DNA of 64,000 nt from Microbacterium sp. GCS4 (GCF_001262495.1 NZ_LGYE01000002.1:548368-612367); one strand, 5' to 3'; shown: positions 27,321 to 36,889, counted from the first letter of the stretch. Program-made: numbers and translations. The notes: generated by a model from the letters alone, not told the origin.

Positions 27321-28136
27321 ATGTCCCGTCGTCTCATCGCCGTCACCGCTCTCGTCCTCGGCGCCGCCGCCCTCACCGCGTGCAGCGGCAGCACGGCTCC
27401 GGCGGAGTCCGAATCCTCGCAGGAGGCCGGCGACGACTACGGGCTCGTGACGGGCGGCACGCTCACGGTCGCCACCGAGGGCACCTACCGCCCCTTCAGC
27501 TTCCACGACGACAACGGCACCGGCCCGCTCACCGGGTTCGACGTCGAGATCATCCAGGCCGTCGCCGACAAGCTGGACCTGAAGGTCGATTTCCAGGAGA
27601 CGCAGTGGGACGCGATCTTCGCCGGACTGGATGCCGGCCGCTTCGACGTGATCGCGAACCAGGTCAGCATCAACGACGAGCGTGAGGAGAAGTACCTGTT
27701 CAGCACGCCGTACACGGTCTCGCCCGGCGTCATCGTCGTGAACGAGGACGACGACTCGATCTCGTCCTTCGCGGACCTCGCCGGCAAGACGACCGCGCAG
27801 TCGCTCACGAGCAACTGGTACGACCTCGCGACCGAGTCCGGTGCGAAGGTCGAGGGCGTCGAAGGGTGGGCGCAGGCCGTCGAGCTGCTGCGTCAGGGCC
27901 GTGTCGACGCGACCGTCAACGACAAGCTCACGTTCCTCGACTACGAGACGACCAACAAGGACTCGGGTCTGAAGATCGCCGCCGAGACGGACGAGGCCGG
28001 CGAGCAGGCGTTCGTGTTCACGAAGGACAAGACCGCGCTCGTCGAGGCCGTCGACAAGGCCCTCGAGGAGCTGCGCGCCGACGGCACTCTCGCGAAGATC
28101 AGCGACAAGTACTTCGGCGAGGACGTCACCCAGTAA
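27321..28136 (+). CDS. amino-acid ABC transporter substrate-binding lipoprotein
   Basis: The 271-residue protein has a lipoprotein signal with lipobox LTAC (Cys21). The SBP family-3 fold includes GTLTVATEGTYRPFSFHD, GFDVEIIQAVADKL and GRFDVIANQVSI. Sequence features resemble cystine/polar amino-acid binding proteins (FliY/TcyA type). It is the first gene of a three-gene importer. A TAGGGT -10 at 27259-27264 gives a leader of about 50 bases, and AGGAGGG precedes the ATG. Confidence 0.9.
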   Translation: MSRRLIAVTALVLGAAALTACSGSTAPAESESSQEAGDDYGLVTGGTLTVATEGTYRPFSFHDDNGTGPLTGFDVEIIQAVADKLDLKVDFQETQWDAIFAGLDAGRFDVIANQVSINDEREEKYLFSTPYTVSPGVIVVNEDDDSISSFADLAGKTTAQSLTSNWYDLATESGAKVEGVEGWAQAVELLRQGRVDATVNDKLTFLDYETTNKDSGLKIAAETDEAGEQAFVFTKDKTALVEAVDKALEELRADGTLAKISDKYFGEDVTQ

Positions 28137-28155
28137 CCGGGCGACGCCGCGACCC

Positions 28156-28821
28156 ATGGACACTCCCTGGCAGCTGTTCCTCGACTCCCTCGGGCCGATC
28201 GCCCTGGCGGGGCTGACAGCGACCGTGCCGCTCGCGTTCGTGTCGTTCGCGCTCGGGCTCGTGATCGCGATCGTGGTCGCGCTGATGCGCATCTCGGTCA
28301 ACCCGATCGTGTCGAACGTCGCCCGGTTCTACATCTCGGTGATCCGCGGCACGCCGATGCTCGTGCAGCTGTTCGTGATCTTCTACGGGCTGCCGTCGAT
28401 CGGACTCAAGCTCGACCCCTGGCCGAGCGCCATCATCGCGCTGTCGCTCAACGTCGGCGGCTACGCGGCGGAGGTCGTGCGCGCCGCGATCCTCTCGGTG
28501 CCGAAGGGTCAGTGGGAGGCTGCCTACACCGTGGGCATGAACCGTACGCACACGCTGACGCGCATCATCCTGCCGCAGGCTGCGCGCGTGTCGGTGCCGC
28601 CGCTGTCGAACACGTTCATCTCGCTGGTGAAGGACACGTCGCTCGTCTCCCTCATCCTTGTGACCGAGCTTTTCAAGGTGGCGCAGCAGATCGCGGCGAC
28701 GACCCTGCAGTTCATGACGATCTACCTCGCGGCCGCGCTCGTGTACTGGGTGTTCTGTCTCGTGCTGTCGTTCGGGCAGAGCGCCTTGGAGAGGAGGCTG
28801 GACCGCCATGTCGCCCACTGA
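28156..28821 (+). CDS. amino-acid ABC transporter permease
   Basis: The 221-residue permease has the HisM/GlnP-type opening [20 protein letters not shown]. The [14 protein letters not shown] motif and the EAA-like loop [22 protein letters not shown] are also present. It begins 19 bp after the binding-protein gene and its end overlaps the ATPase gene by 14 bp. Confidence 0.92.
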   Translation: MDTPWQLFLDSLGPIALAGLTATVPLAFVSFALGLVIAIVVALMRISVNPIVSNVARFYISVIRGTPMLVQLFVIFYGLPSIGLKLDPWPSAIIALSLNVGGYAAEVVRAAILSVPKGQWEAAYTVGMNRTHTLTRIILPQAARVSVPPLSNTFISLVKDTSLVSLILVTELFKVAQQIAATTLQFMTIYLAAALVYWVFCLVLSFGQSALERRLDRHVAH

Positions 28822-29617
28822 CCCCCGACCCGCAGGTGAGGCGCTGCTCACCGCCCGCGGCCTGCGCAAGAGCTTCGGCGACAACGAGGTGCTCCGCGGC
28901 ATCGACGTGACCCTGCACCGCGGCGAGGTGGTGGTGCTGATCGGGCCCAGCGGTTCGGGCAAGACCACGGTGCTGCGCTCGCTCAACGGACTCGAGACGC
29001 CGGATGCCGGGACGCTGGAGGTATCCGGTGGGCCTGCGATCGACTTCGCCTCGGCGGGGAGGGGGAGTGCCCGCGAGCAGAAGCAGAAGCGCTACGCGCT
29101 GCGCGACCGCTCAGCGATGGTGTTCCAGCAGAACAACCTGTTCCCGAACCTCACGGTGTTGGAGAACGTGATCGAGGGGCCGTGGCGGGTGCAGAAGCGC
29201 CCGAAGGCCGAGGTCGTCGCCGAGGCGCGCACGCTGCTCGCCCGGGTCGGCCTCGCCGACAAGGAGGGCGCCCGCCCGCACGAGCTCTCGGGCGGACAGC
29301 AGCAGCGCGTCGGTATCGTGCGCGCACTCGCGTTGCGCCCCGATCTGCTCCTGTTCGACGAGCCGACCAGTGCGCTCGACCCCGAACTCGTCGGAGAGGT
29401 GCTGCTCGTGATCAAGGAGCTCGCCGACGAGGGGTGGAGCATGGTCGTCGTGACCCATGAGCTGAGCTTCGCGCGCGAGGCCGCCGACCGGGTGCTGTTC
29501 CTGGACGGCGGTGTGGTCGTCGAGGAGGGCCCGCCCGCGGAGATCTTCGGCGCACCGCGTCACGAGCGCACGCAGCGCTTCCTCACCCGCATCCTGCGCC
29601 CGCTCGACGGCGACTGA
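28808..29617 (+). CDS. amino-acid ABC transporter ATP-binding protein
   Basis: The 269-residue ATPase has Walker [10 protein letters not shown], a Q-loop in [13 protein letters not shown], the signature [11 protein letters not shown], Walker [13 protein letters not shown] and the switch His in VVTHELSF. A short insert (about residues 74-97) precedes the Q-loop. It completes the importer with the two upstream genes. Confidence 0.93.
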   Translation: MSPTDPRPAGEALLTARGLRKSFGDNEVLRGIDVTLHRGEVVVLIGPSGSGKTTVLRSLNGLETPDAGTLEVSGGPAIDFASAGRGSAREQKQKRYALRDRSAMVFQQNNLFPNLTVLENVIEGPWRVQKRPKAEVVAEARTLLARVGLADKEGARPHELSGGQQQRVGIVRALALRPDLLLFDEPTSALDPELVGEVLLVIKELADEGWSMVVVTHELSFAREAADRVLFLDGGVVVEEGPPAEIFGAPRHERTQRFLTRILRPLDGD

Positions 29618-29633
29618 CGGCGGCCCGGCCCGG

Positions 29634-30176
29634 TCACCAGGGGCGACCATGCAGGTCCACATCCCCTTCGGGCCATTCGGACGCATCCCGTGACGCGGAG
29701 CAGATCATGATCGGCGAGTCGTCGCGCTCCCGCACCCGTCGTCCGGCGAGGTCGTCGTGGTACTCAGTCGGGCTGATGCGCACCCAGCCCGCGCGCTCGT
29801 AGAACGGCACGACGCTCGGGGCGCATCCGAGGTAGCCGAACTCGGCGTCGGCGTCGATCATCGCGGCTCGGAGCTCGCGCAGCACCCGTTCGCCGCGTCG
29901 GGCACCGCGAGCCGACGGTGCGACGAGCATCCCGCCCGTTCCTCCGACGACGACCGTGCGGTCACCGACGGTGATCGCACGCCTCTGGAATCCGACGTGG
30001 GCTAGAACGGGGTCGTCGCCGTCGATCACGTGCACATCCGCCGGGGCGTAACCATAGGGCGCATCCGGATCCCACTCGCCGTGCGAGCGACGGTACTCCG
30101 CGTCGAAGAGTGTGCGGAGACCGGAGACGTCGCTCGGGGACAGGTGGTCGTGAGGGATGCAGCGAGGGTCGGACAT
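29634..30176 (-). CDS. GNAT acetyltransferase
   Basis: The 180-residue GNAT fold is recognised by VVVGGTGGMLVAPSARGARRGERVL (beta4 and acetyl-CoA pyrophosphate loop) and the later LGCAPSVVPFYERAGWVRI. The layout resembles the AAC(2')-like branch of the superfamily, but identity cannot be judged by eye and I do not call it a resistance gene. It is convergent with the ABC ATPase gene. The substrate is unknown. Confidence 0.75.
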   Translation of the reverse strand: MSDPRCIPHDHLSPSDVSGLRTLFDAEYRRSHGEWDPDAPYGYAPADVHVIDGDDPVLAHVGFQRRAITVGDRTVVVGGTGGMLVAPSARGARRGERVLRELRAAMIDADAEFGYLGCAPSVVPFYERAGWVRISPTEYHDDLAGRRVRERDDSPIMICSASRDASEWPEGDVDLHGRPW

Positions 30177-30215
30177 TGTCGTCGTATCGTATCCGCCGCG
30201 CGGACTGGTTGTACG

Positions 30216-30875
30216 TCAGGCGAGGACCGGCAGCACGAGACTGATCGCGAGCGCGATCATGACGACCGCGATGATGCCGTCGAGCATGCGCCAGGAGCGC
30301 TCGGTGCGCAGCCAGCGACCGAGGAAGCGCGCCCCGAAGCCGAGGGCCGTGAACCACAGGATGCTCGCGGTGACCGCTCCCGCCGCGAACAGCCAGCGCT
30401 CCTCGCCGTGCGTCGCGGCGATCGAACCGAGCATCAGCACGGTGTCGAGGTACACGTGCGGGTTGAGCCAGGTGAGGGCGAGCACCGTGAGGAGCACGGG
30501 GGCCAGGCGACTGCTGGTGCGCGTCGCTGCGGAGATCCCGCCGCCGGACTGGTCGACCGGCTCCTCATCGGCAGCCTCCACGCGCAGCTCCTCGCCGCCG
30601 CGCCACGCCCTGCGGGCCGCCAGCACGCCGTAGGTCGCCAGGAACAGCGCACCCGCCCAGCGGGCGACGACCACGAGCCAGGGCGCGGCCGAGATCACGA
30701 AGCCGAGTCCCGCGACGCCTGCGACGATCAGTACGGCGTCGGACAGCGCGCAGACGATCACGACGGGCAGCACGTGCTCGCGGCGGATCCCCTGGCGCAG
30801 CACGAAGACGTTCTGCGCGCCGATGGCGACGATGAGGGAGAGTCCGAGTCCGAGACCCGAGAAGACCGAGAGCAT
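30216..30875 (-). CDS. lysE: LysE/ArgO-type amino-acid exporter
   Basis: The 219-residue membrane protein has about six hydrophobic segments and the LysE signature [20 protein letters not shown] plus [15 protein letters not shown]. It exports basic amino acids (lysine or arginine). It is divergent from a LysG/ArgP regulator, the standard arrangement in which LysG with bound Lys or Arg activates lysE. A minus-strand TAGCGT lies 6 bp before the ATG, so the mRNA may be leaderless. Confidence 0.9.
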   Translation of the reverse strand: MLSVFSGLGLGLSLIVAIGAQNVFVLRQGIRREHVLPVVIVCALSDAVLIVAGVAGLGFVISAAPWLVVVARWAGALFLATYGVLAARRAWRGGEELRVEAADEEPVDQSGGGISAATRTSSRLAPVLLTVLALTWLNPHVYLDTVLMLGSIAATHGEERWLFAAGAVTASILWFTALGFGARFLGRWLRTERSWRMLDGIIAVVMIALAISLVLPVLA

Positions 30876-30945
30876 GCCTCCACGCTAGGCATCGGTGAGC
30901 ATGAGCGCCAGCGAGGATTCCTGATGAACCATTAGCATCGCTCAT

Positions 30946-31818
30946 GTGAAGATCGATCCGGAACTCGCGGCCACGGTCGCCGCCGTCGCCGACGAGGGCA
31001 CGCTCGACGCGGCCTCCCGCGTGCTCCGCATCACGCCCTCGGCCGTGAGTCAGCGTCTCAAGGCGCTCGAGCAGCAGCTCGGGCGCGTGCTCGTCGTCCG
31101 CAGCAAGCCGGCACGGCTCACCGAGGCCGGCGAGGCCGTGGTGCGGCTCGCACGTCAGATCGCCCTCCTCGAGCACGATGCGCTGGGCGGGCTCGGGCTC
31201 GACGGCGAGACGCCGCGCCCCCGCATCCCGCTGGCCGTGAACGCCGACTCGATGGCCACCTGGTTCCTCGCGCCGCTCGCCCGGCTGTCCGTCGCGCACG
31301 GCATCGATGTCGACCTGCACCGCGACGACCAGAACTTCACGGCGCGGCTGCTCGAATCGGGCACGGTCATGGCGGCGGTGACGAGCGAGGCGACGCCCGT
31401 CGCCGGATGCTCCGTGTCGCCGCTCGGCGTGCTCGAGTACCGCGCGATGGCCGAGGCCGGTTACGCCGAGCGCTGGTTCGCGGGCGGTGTGACCCCCGAG
31501 GCGCTCGCGCTCGCGCCGTTCGTGGACTTCGACCGCCGGGACACGCTGCAGCACGAGTGGCTCGCGACGAGGGGCATCGCGGCACAGGGGATCCCGCGGC
31601 ACTACGTCCCGGCTTCCCACGATTACGCTCTCGCGGTGCGGCTCGGCCTCGGCTGGGGGATGGTGCCCCGGCTGCAGGACGACGGCGACCTCGTCGACCT
31701 CGGCGGCCCGCCACTGCGCGTCGCCCTGTTCTGGCAGCAGTGGAACCTGCGCTCGGAGCTCCTCGACGCGATCGCGGCCGAGGTCGCCGATGAGGCGCGC
31801 AGGGTGCTGGCGGTCTAG
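30946..31818 (+). CDS. lysG: LysR-family activator LysG/ArgP
   Basis: The 290-residue protein has an N-terminal LysR helix-turn-helix (GTLDAASRVLRITPSAVSQR and LKALEQQLG). The effector domain has ArgP/LysG features, NADSMATWFLAPL and HDYALAVRLGLGWGMVP. Its divergent position to lysE supports control of lysine/arginine export. The GTG start lies 7 bp after TAGCAT. Its stop overlaps the convergent MarR gene by 4 bp. Confidence 0.9.
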   Translation: MKIDPELAATVAAVADEGTLDAASRVLRITPSAVSQRLKALEQQLGRVLVVRSKPARLTEAGEAVVRLARQIALLEHDALGGLGLDGETPRPRIPLAVNADSMATWFLAPLARLSVAHGIDVDLHRDDQNFTARLLESGTVMAAVTSEATPVAGCSVSPLGVLEYRAMAEAGYAERWFAGGVTPEALALAPFVDFDRRDTLQHEWLATRGIAAQGIPRHYVPASHDYALAVRLGLGWGMVPRLQDDGDLVDLGGPPLRVALFWQQWNLRSELLDAIAAEVADEARRVLAV

Positions 31819-32291
31819 TCCTCGCGGCCCGGCGTCGCCCCCGAGCTCAGTGCGTGCAGCAGCCGGGTCAGGCTGTCGATGTCCGCAACGCTCCAGTCCG
31901 CGAGGTTGCGCATCAGCATCCCCTCCTGCGGCTCCCGGGCTTCGAGCAGCTTCGCCTCGCCGTGCGGGGTGAGGCTCAGAAGAGAGGAGCGGCCGTCGCT
32001 CGGATCGGGGGAGCGGCGGATGAGGTCGAGCTCCTCGAGGTCGCGCACGGTGCGGCTCAGTTGGCCCTTGTCGACAAGCATCCGCTCCGCCAACGCAGAC
32101 GAGGTGACGCTGCCGCAGCGCGCGATCGTCGTGAACGTCTTATAGGCGCCGGGGAGCATGCCGGGGCTCACGCGGTTCGCGTTGTCCATGATGAGGCGGC
32201 GGAAGTGGGTGATGAGCTCGCTGAACTCCGCCTCAAGCGCGCGGACCGCAGCGGTCCGCGCCCCCTCGGACGCTTCGACGTCAGCGGCCAT
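31815..32291 (-). CDS. MarR-family regulator
   Basis: The 158-residue protein has a winged helix with SVTSSALAERMLVDKGQLSR, TVRDLEELDLIRR and the wing SPDPSDGRSSLLSLT. The start overlaps the end of the MFS pump gene by 11 bp, so it is translated from the same mRNA. Two TTGA-N6-TCAA sites around the operon promoter are the likely binding sites, making it an autoregulator of the pump. Confidence 0.88.
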   Translation of the reverse strand: MAADVEASEGARTAAVRALEAEFSELITHFRRLIMDNANRVSPGMLPGAYKTFTTIARCGSVTSSALAERMLVDKGQLSRTVRDLEELDLIRRSPDPSDGRSSLLSLTPHGEAKLLEAREPQEGMLMRNLADWSVADIDSLTRLLHALSSGATPGRED

Positions 32292-33978
32292 CGGAGTCGT
32301 CCGCCGCGCGGCGCACCACCGTCACCGAGCCGGTGCGCGGGGCGCCCGACAGTGCTTCGGCGTCGGAGAGCGCCACGTCAGCGGCATCCTCCACCGAGCC
32401 TCGATCCTTCGCGGCATCCGCCGTCGCGCGTTCGCTCGTCGTCATGCGCGTGAGCGGCTTGTTCGGCAGGAACAGGATCGCGATCAGGCTGATGATCGCG
32501 AGCGGGATGCCGATGAGGAACGCGTGCGAGATCGCCTGGGCGTAGAAGTCCTCGATGATCGAGCGCACGGGCTCGGGGAGCAGGCGCACCTCGGGCAGCG
32601 TTCCGCTGGAGAGCTGCGCCGCGACCTCGGCGCCCTTGTCGCCGAGCTGGGCGATCGCGGCGCCGAGCTTCTCCTTGCCGTCGGCGAAGAGGTTGGTCAG
32701 GGAGTTCGCGAGGACCGCGCCCATGACGGAGACGCCGACCGTGCCGCCCAGGCTGCGGAAGAACGTGACGCCGGAGCTCGCGACACCCATCTCCGCGGGC
32801 TTCGCGACGTTCTGCACGATGAGCACGAGGTTCTGCATGGTCATGCCGACGCCCGCGCCCGTGAGGAACATGTAGATCGAGACGAGCACGAAGTCCGTGT
32901 CGTAGTGCAGCGTCGACAGAAGGGTCGAGCCGGCGATCAGCAGCACGGATCCGAGGATGAGGTAGCCCTTCCACTTGCCGAAGCGCGTGACGAGCTGGCC
33001 GACGACCATCGACGAGATGAGGAGCCCGGCCATCATCGGCAGCGTCATGAGGCCGGCCTCGGTCGGCGAGGCGCCGCGGGACAGCTGCATGTACTGCGCG
33101 AGGTACACCGAGGTGCCGAACATCGCGACGCCGATCGAGATCGACGCGACGACCGACAGGGTGAAGGTGCGTCCGCGGAACAGCGAGAGCGGGATGAGCG
33201 GCTCGCGCACCTTGAGCTCGACGACGATGAACGCGATGGTCGCGAGGATCGCTCCGCCGACCATGAGCGCGGTCTCGGTGCTCCACCAGTCGAAGTTCGA
33301 CCCGGCGTTCGTGACCCAGATCAGCAGCAGCGAGACTGCGGAGGACAGCAGGACGATGCCGAGGTAGTCGATCGACGCCTTGCGGGTGCGCTCGGTGCTG
33401 ATGTGCAGGGTCTTCTGCAGGATGATCAGTGCCGCCACCGCGAACGGCAGCGCGACGAAGAAGTTCCAGCGCCAGTTGATCGTGTCGGTGACCCAGCCGC
33501 CGAGCAGCGGGCCGCCGACCGTCGCGACGGCCATGACGGCGCCGAACAGTCCCATGTAGCGGCCGCGCTCGCGCGGGCTGATGATGTCGGCCATGATGAC
33601 CTGGCTGAGGGCTGCGAGCCCGCCGCCGCCGAGGCCCTGGATCGCGCGGAACAGGATGAGCATGTTCGTGTCCTGCGCGAAGCCGGCCGCGGCCGTCGCC
33701 CCCACGAAGATGATGATCGCGAGCTGGATGAGCAGCTTGCGGTTGAAGAGGTCGGCGAGCTTGCCCCAGATCGGGGTGGAGATGGCGGTCGTCAGCAGGG
33801 TGGAGGTGATGACCCAGGTGTACGCGGCCTGGTCGCCGCCGAGGTCGTGCACGATGACGGGCATCGACGTCGAGACGACCGTCGTCGCGATCATGGAGAC
33901 GAACATGCCGAGCAGGAGGCCGGTCAGGGCCTCCAGCACCTGGCGGTGCGTCATCCGGGCGGGGGAGTCCGTGGTCAT
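32281..33978 (-). CDS. MFS drug exporter, DHA2 (EmrB/QacA) type, 14 TM
   Basis: The 565-residue transporter has 14 predicted membrane segments. DHA2 motifs include TWVITSTLLTTAISTPIWGKLADLF (motif A), LFRAIQGLGGGGLAAL, and motif C around AVATVGGPLLGGWV. A long soluble loop (about residues 450-500) precedes the last segment. It is probably a proton-coupled multidrug exporter. The ATG at 33978 follows AAAGG and is preferred over an upstream TTG. It is controlled by the overlapping MarR gene. Confidence 0.9.
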   Translation of the reverse strand: MTTDSPARMTHRQVLEALTGLLLGMFVSMIATTVVSTSMPVIVHDLGGDQAAYTWVITSTLLTTAISTPIWGKLADLFNRKLLIQLAIIIFVGATAAAGFAQDTNMLILFRAIQGLGGGGLAALSQVIMADIISPRERGRYMGLFGAVMAVATVGGPLLGGWVTDTINWRWNFFVALPFAVAALIILQKTLHISTERTRKASIDYLGIVLLSSAVSLLLIWVTNAGSNFDWWSTETALMVGGAILATIAFIVVELKVREPLIPLSLFRGRTFTLSVVASISIGVAMFGTSVYLAQYMQLSRGASPTEAGLMTLPMMAGLLISSMVVGQLVTRFGKWKGYLILGSVLLIAGSTLLSTLHYDTDFVLVSIYMFLTGAGVGMTMQNLVLIVQNVAKPAEMGVASSGVTFFRSLGGTVGVSVMGAVLANSLTNLFADGKEKLGAAIAQLGDKGAEVAAQLSSGTLPEVRLLPEPVRSIIEDFYAQAISHAFLIGIPLAIISLIAILFLPNKPLTRMTTSERATADAAKDRGSVEDAADVALSDAEALSGAPRTGSVTVVRRAADDSDGR

Positions 33979-34039
33979 GCGGAGCCTTTCGTGATTCGCA
34001 GGAAGGGATGCTGCGACAGCTCTGGCGCATGCGAAGTAG

Positions 34040-34081
34040 TTGAACTTCGTCAACCATACGCCTGTGGTTGATTTCCGTCAA
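34040..34081 (-). promoter_or_regulatory. MFS-marR promoter with two MarR-type operators
   Basis: On the minus strand, -35 TTGACG (34076-34081) and -10 TATGGT (34053-34058) are separated by 17 bp. Two copies of TTGA-N6-TCAA lie at 34068-34081 (over the -35) and 34040-34053 (just after the -10), 28 bp apart. Occupancy would block initiation, which is strong evidence for repression by the co-encoded MarR protein. Confidence 0.75.
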
Positions 34082-34167
34082 CTAGTTCTGGTGTTCGGTC
34101 GTGGAGCGTCTAGAGCGTGAAGAGGCTGAAGGGGCGTTCAATCGTTATGCCCGCACCTCTTGTGGCG

Positions 34168-34214
34168 TGGGAGCGCTTCCGCAAAGATTGCCGGAACGCA
34201 TGGGAGCGCACCCA
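34168..34214 (+). promoter_or_regulatory. two LacI/CebR-like operator sequences
   Basis: TGGGAGCGCTTCCG (34168-34181) and TGGGAGCGCACCCA (34201-34214) match the CebR-type consensus TGGGAGCGCTCCCA at 12 and 13 of 14 positions. Their starts are 33 bp apart, about three helical turns. They lie upstream of the SipW-type operon. I could not identify a clear -10/-35 pair nearby, so the regulatory role is inferred. Confidence 0.45.
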
Positions 34215-34274
34215 CAGGGATCGCAGACCGGATGCGCCCGTGCGACCGACAACGCATCCTGAGGGGGTTGCAGC

Positions 34275-34910
34275 ATGGTTACGAAAGATCGGAAGCGGAA
34301 GACTCTGGCGGTTCTCGCCGGCGGACTGGTCCTCGGAGTGGGCGTCGCGGTCACTCTCGCCGCCTGGAACGACTCGGAGTTCGCGCAGGGCACGTTCACG
34401 TCCGGCTCGTTCAATCTGCAGGGCTCGGTGGCCGGCGACGTGGACGCCAGCTACAGCGACCACAACGTCGACACCGGCGGCACGGCCGCCACGCTCGCCT
34501 TCACCCTGCCCACCGGACTCGTCGGCAACATGTCACCGGGCGACGCGGTCTACGCCGGCTTCTGGGTGCGCCTCGCAGCCGGCACGACCACCGGTGCGAG
34601 CCTCTCGGCCAACGGCACGACGGCCGACCCCGCAGCGAGCTCCAACACCGGCAACCTCTCGTACCAGGTGTACCAATTGGCTCCGGGCGCCACATGCAAC
34701 GCGGCATCCGCGACCGGCACCCCCGTCGCGAGCGGCGCCACCCTCGATGTGCAGACGGGCGTGACGCCGATGACCCTGACGAAGGGCGCGAACGCCACGA
34801 CCGCCGGCACCGCGGTGCAGCTGTGCTTCAAGGTCACGGCCGGCGCAGCGCTCAAGCAGGGCCTCGCCACGACCGCGACCTGGAAGTTCACGGCGACGTC
34901 GACGACCTGA
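34275..34910 (+). CDS. SipW-type exported surface protein 1
   Basis: The 211-residue protein has a SipW-dependent signal: a basic start (KDRKRKTL), hydrophobic LAGGLVLGVGVAVTLAA, then WNDSEFAQGTFTSGSFNL. This is the pattern of TasA/camelysin-like proteins. The mature part is rich in Thr, Ala and Gly, is predicted beta-sheet, and has two Cys residues (near ATCNA and QLCFK) that could form a disulfide. GAGGGGG precedes the ATG. It begins a five-gene cluster with its own signal peptidase and is probably a matrix or fibre subunit. Confidence 0.85.
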   Translation: MVTKDRKRKTLAVLAGGLVLGVGVAVTLAAWNDSEFAQGTFTSGSFNLQGSVAGDVDASYSDHNVDTGGTAATLAFTLPTGLVGNMSPGDAVYAGFWVRLAAGTTTGASLSANGTTADPAASSNTGNLSYQVYQLAPGATCNAASATGTPVASGATLDVQTGVTPMTLTKGANATTAGTAVQLCFKVTAGAALKQGLATTATWKFTATSTT

Positions 34911-34917
34911 GTCCGAC

Positions 34918-35574
34918 ATGCAGACCCGCAGAGCCATGCGGGAGGCGAAGCGGCTCCGCTCCCGCCGGATCCGAGCCCTCCTCGCAGGAGGACTCGTGCT
35001 CGGCGTGGGGGCCGCGATGACCCTGGCCGCATGGAACGACTCCGAGTACGGGACGGCGACGTTCACCGCCGGGCGCTTCGACATCGTCGGTGCCACCGAC
35101 GGCGCGACGTTCTCGAGTCACGCCACGGCCGGTGCCGCCGCAGCGCTCAGCTTCACGGTCGCGCCCACCGCGATGGTGCCGGGTACGACGACGTACGCGC
35201 TGTTCAGCGTGAAGACCGCGAACCCGTCCGCCGCCGGCACCCTCCAGCTGACGGCGGGGACGCCCGGAGGCACCGGACTCGCTTCGTACCTGACCTACGG
35301 TGTGCGGCTCGTCCCCACCGCCGCGACGCCGAGTCTGTCGTGCACTGCCGTGACCTACGCCGCCGCGTCGGCATCCACCAGCGTCGTCGTCGCCGACGGC
35401 TCGGCACTCACGGTGAGCGGCGCGCCCACCACGACCGTCCCGCAGGCGGTCACGGCGAACGGCGGCACCCAACTCAACTACTGTGTCGCCGTCACACTCC
35501 CCACGACCGCGGCCAACGGAGCGCAGGGGCTCACCATGACGCAGACGTGGCAGATCCAGGGGACCTCGTCGTAG
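34918..35574 (+). CDS. SipW-type exported surface protein 2
   Basis: The 218-residue paralogue of the preceding gene carries a near-identical signal region: LLAGGLVLGVGAAMTLAAW followed by NDSEYGTATFTAGRFDI. The mature part is again Thr/Ala-rich with two Cys residues (LSCTAV and NYCVAV). It lies 7 bp downstream in the same operon. The two subunits may co-assemble, as a major and a minor component do in TasA-like fibres; this is inference. Confidence 0.85.
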   Translation: MQTRRAMREAKRLRSRRIRALLAGGLVLGVGAAMTLAAWNDSEYGTATFTAGRFDIVGATDGATFSSHATAGAAAALSFTVAPTAMVPGTTTYALFSVKTANPSAAGTLQLTAGTPGGTGLASYLTYGVRLVPTAATPSLSCTAVTYAAASASTSVVVADGSALTVSGAPTTTVPQAVTANGGTQLNYCVAVTLPTTAANGAQGLTMTQTWQIQGTSS

Positions 35575-35603
35575 CGGCGGTGGGAACCGGAGAGGGGGAC
35601 GCG

Positions 35604-36209
35604 ATGAGCACGCCGACGACGCGACGCAGCCTCAGGGAGCGCATGGATGCCGACGCCGCTCCGGCGACGGCATCCGCCCCGGCGATGCCCCGGCGCGGCC
35701 GGGGCATCGGGCGGATGCTCGGCGACGTGCTGCTGTGGATCGCGGCGCTCGGCGGGGTCGTTTGTATCGTGCTCGTGATCCTCGCGTTCACGGCGCACAT
35801 CACCCTCATCATGTTCTCCACCGGATCGATGTCGCCCACGATCCCCGCGGGCTCCGTCGCGGTGGTGCAGCGCGTGCCGGCTGCCGAGGTCGAGGTCGGG
35901 GACGTGGTCACGGTCGACCGCGCGGGGGAGCTGCCCATCACCCACCGCGTCACGTCGATCTCCGGCGGCGAGTCGTCGGCCGAGCGCGTGATCACGATGC
36001 GGGGGGACGCGAACGCCGCCGACGACCCGTTCCCGTACTCGGTGACCTCGGTGCGGATCGTGCTGTTCTCGGTCCCGGGCATCGCGACCGTGATCGCCGG
36101 GATGGGGAACCCTCTCGTGCTCGGCGGTCTGACCGCTGCGGCGACCGTGCTCGTCGTGTGGGCGTTCTGGCCGCGCTCGCCCCGACGAGGAGAGGCCGGA
36201 GTCACATGA
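35604..36209 (+). CDS. sipW: ER-type signal peptidase I (SipW)
   Basis: The 201-residue protein has an N-terminal membrane helix (about 42-65). The nucleophile is Ser75 in FSTGSMSPTI, and His114 in PITHRVTSI replaces the usual bacterial Lys. This Ser-His pair defines the archaeal/ER-type family to which Bacillus SipW belongs. A C-terminal helix (about 170-190) follows. It sits between the exported subunits and the cell-wall protein and is probably their dedicated peptidase. The next gene overlaps by ATGA. Confidence 0.9.
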   Translation: MSTPTTRRSLRERMDADAAPATASAPAMPRRGRGIGRMLGDVLLWIAALGGVVCIVLVILAFTAHITLIMFSTGSMSPTIPAGSVAVVQRVPAAEVEVGDVVTVDRAGELPITHRVTSISGGESSAERVITMRGDANAADDPFPYSVTSVRIVLFSVPGIATVIAGMGNPLVLGGLTAAATVLVVWAFWPRSPRRGEAGVT

Positions 36210-36889
36210 AGGCCCCCCGACTGCTCGTCTGCGCCACCGCCCTCGCTGTCGGGCTCGTCGCCGTCTCAGTCGGTGCCTCTCCGGCCTGGGCGGCGCCGAC
36301 GACAGAGGTGGTCCAGGGGCGGATCCTGCGGCTGGTGTCGGTCGCGGACTGGGATGCCGCCTCGAGCCTCCTCCCCGGGGCGCGCGTGCGGTGGGACGTC
36401 GCGGTCAGTGCGGACGCTCCCGATCCCGGCCGGGTCACGCTCGCGGTGAGTGCGAGCGGAGATGCGCCCATACTCGTCGACGCCGAGCTGTGCATGCAGC
36501 CGTGGGAGGGGAGCGGATGCCCGGGCGGAGCCACCGCGCTCGAGTCGGCATGGGACATCCCGCGCGACGGCTCCGAGATCGCGCTGGCGGAGTTCGCCTC
36601 GGAGGAGACCGCGTACCTGCGACTGTGGGTTGCATTGGATCCGGCGGGTCCGAGCGACGACGGCACGATCACGGACATCCGCGTCCACGCGCGCGGCGCG
36701 GGGGAGAGCGTGGTCGCCGGATCCGACGGGCTGCTCCCCGCGACCGGTGGCACCGCGACGCCGTGGGCGATCGGAGCCGGAGCCGCGCTCGCCGCGATCG
36801 GCGCCGGTCTGTTCGCCCTGCGCTCGCGTGGCGCGCGGGCGAGCGCGACTGACACGCAGGGCACGTCGCGGGCTAGGGGCCGGCCGTGA
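36206..36889 (+). CDS. LPXTG cell-wall-anchored protein
   Basis: The 227-residue protein has a Sec signal peptide (about 1-30, ending AWA-AP). The ectodomain of about 140 residues contains a Cys pair (ELCMQPW and GSGCPGG). It ends in a sortase signal LPATG at 177-181, a hydrophobic helix and an Arg-rich tail. It would be covalently anchored to peptidoglycan by a sortase encoded elsewhere. Overlapping starts and stops put it in the SipW operon, so it could anchor the exported subunits to the wall, as TapA-like proteins do in Bacillus. That role is inferred. Confidence 0.85.
   Translation: MKAPRLLVCATALAVGLVAVSVGASPAWAAPTTEVVQGRILRLVSVADWDAASSLLPGARVRWDVAVSADAPDPGRVTLAVSASGDAPILVDAELCMQPWEGSGCPGGATALESAWDIPRDGSEIALAEFASEETAYLRLWVALDPAGPSDDGTITDIRVHARGAGESVVAGSDGLLPATGGTATPWAIGAGAALAAIGAGLFALRSRGARASATDTQGTSRARGRP

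Noticed and set aside
29634..30176. Aminoglycoside 2'-N-acetyltransferase resistance gene
   Set aside because: Only general GNAT features and a loose resemblance are visible; no resistance-specific residues could be confirmed by eye.
34117..34764. Open frame through the LacI-like sites upstream of the SipW operon
   Set aside because: It overlaps the SipW-signal gene in another frame, is Arg/Pro-rich and has no ribosome binding site.
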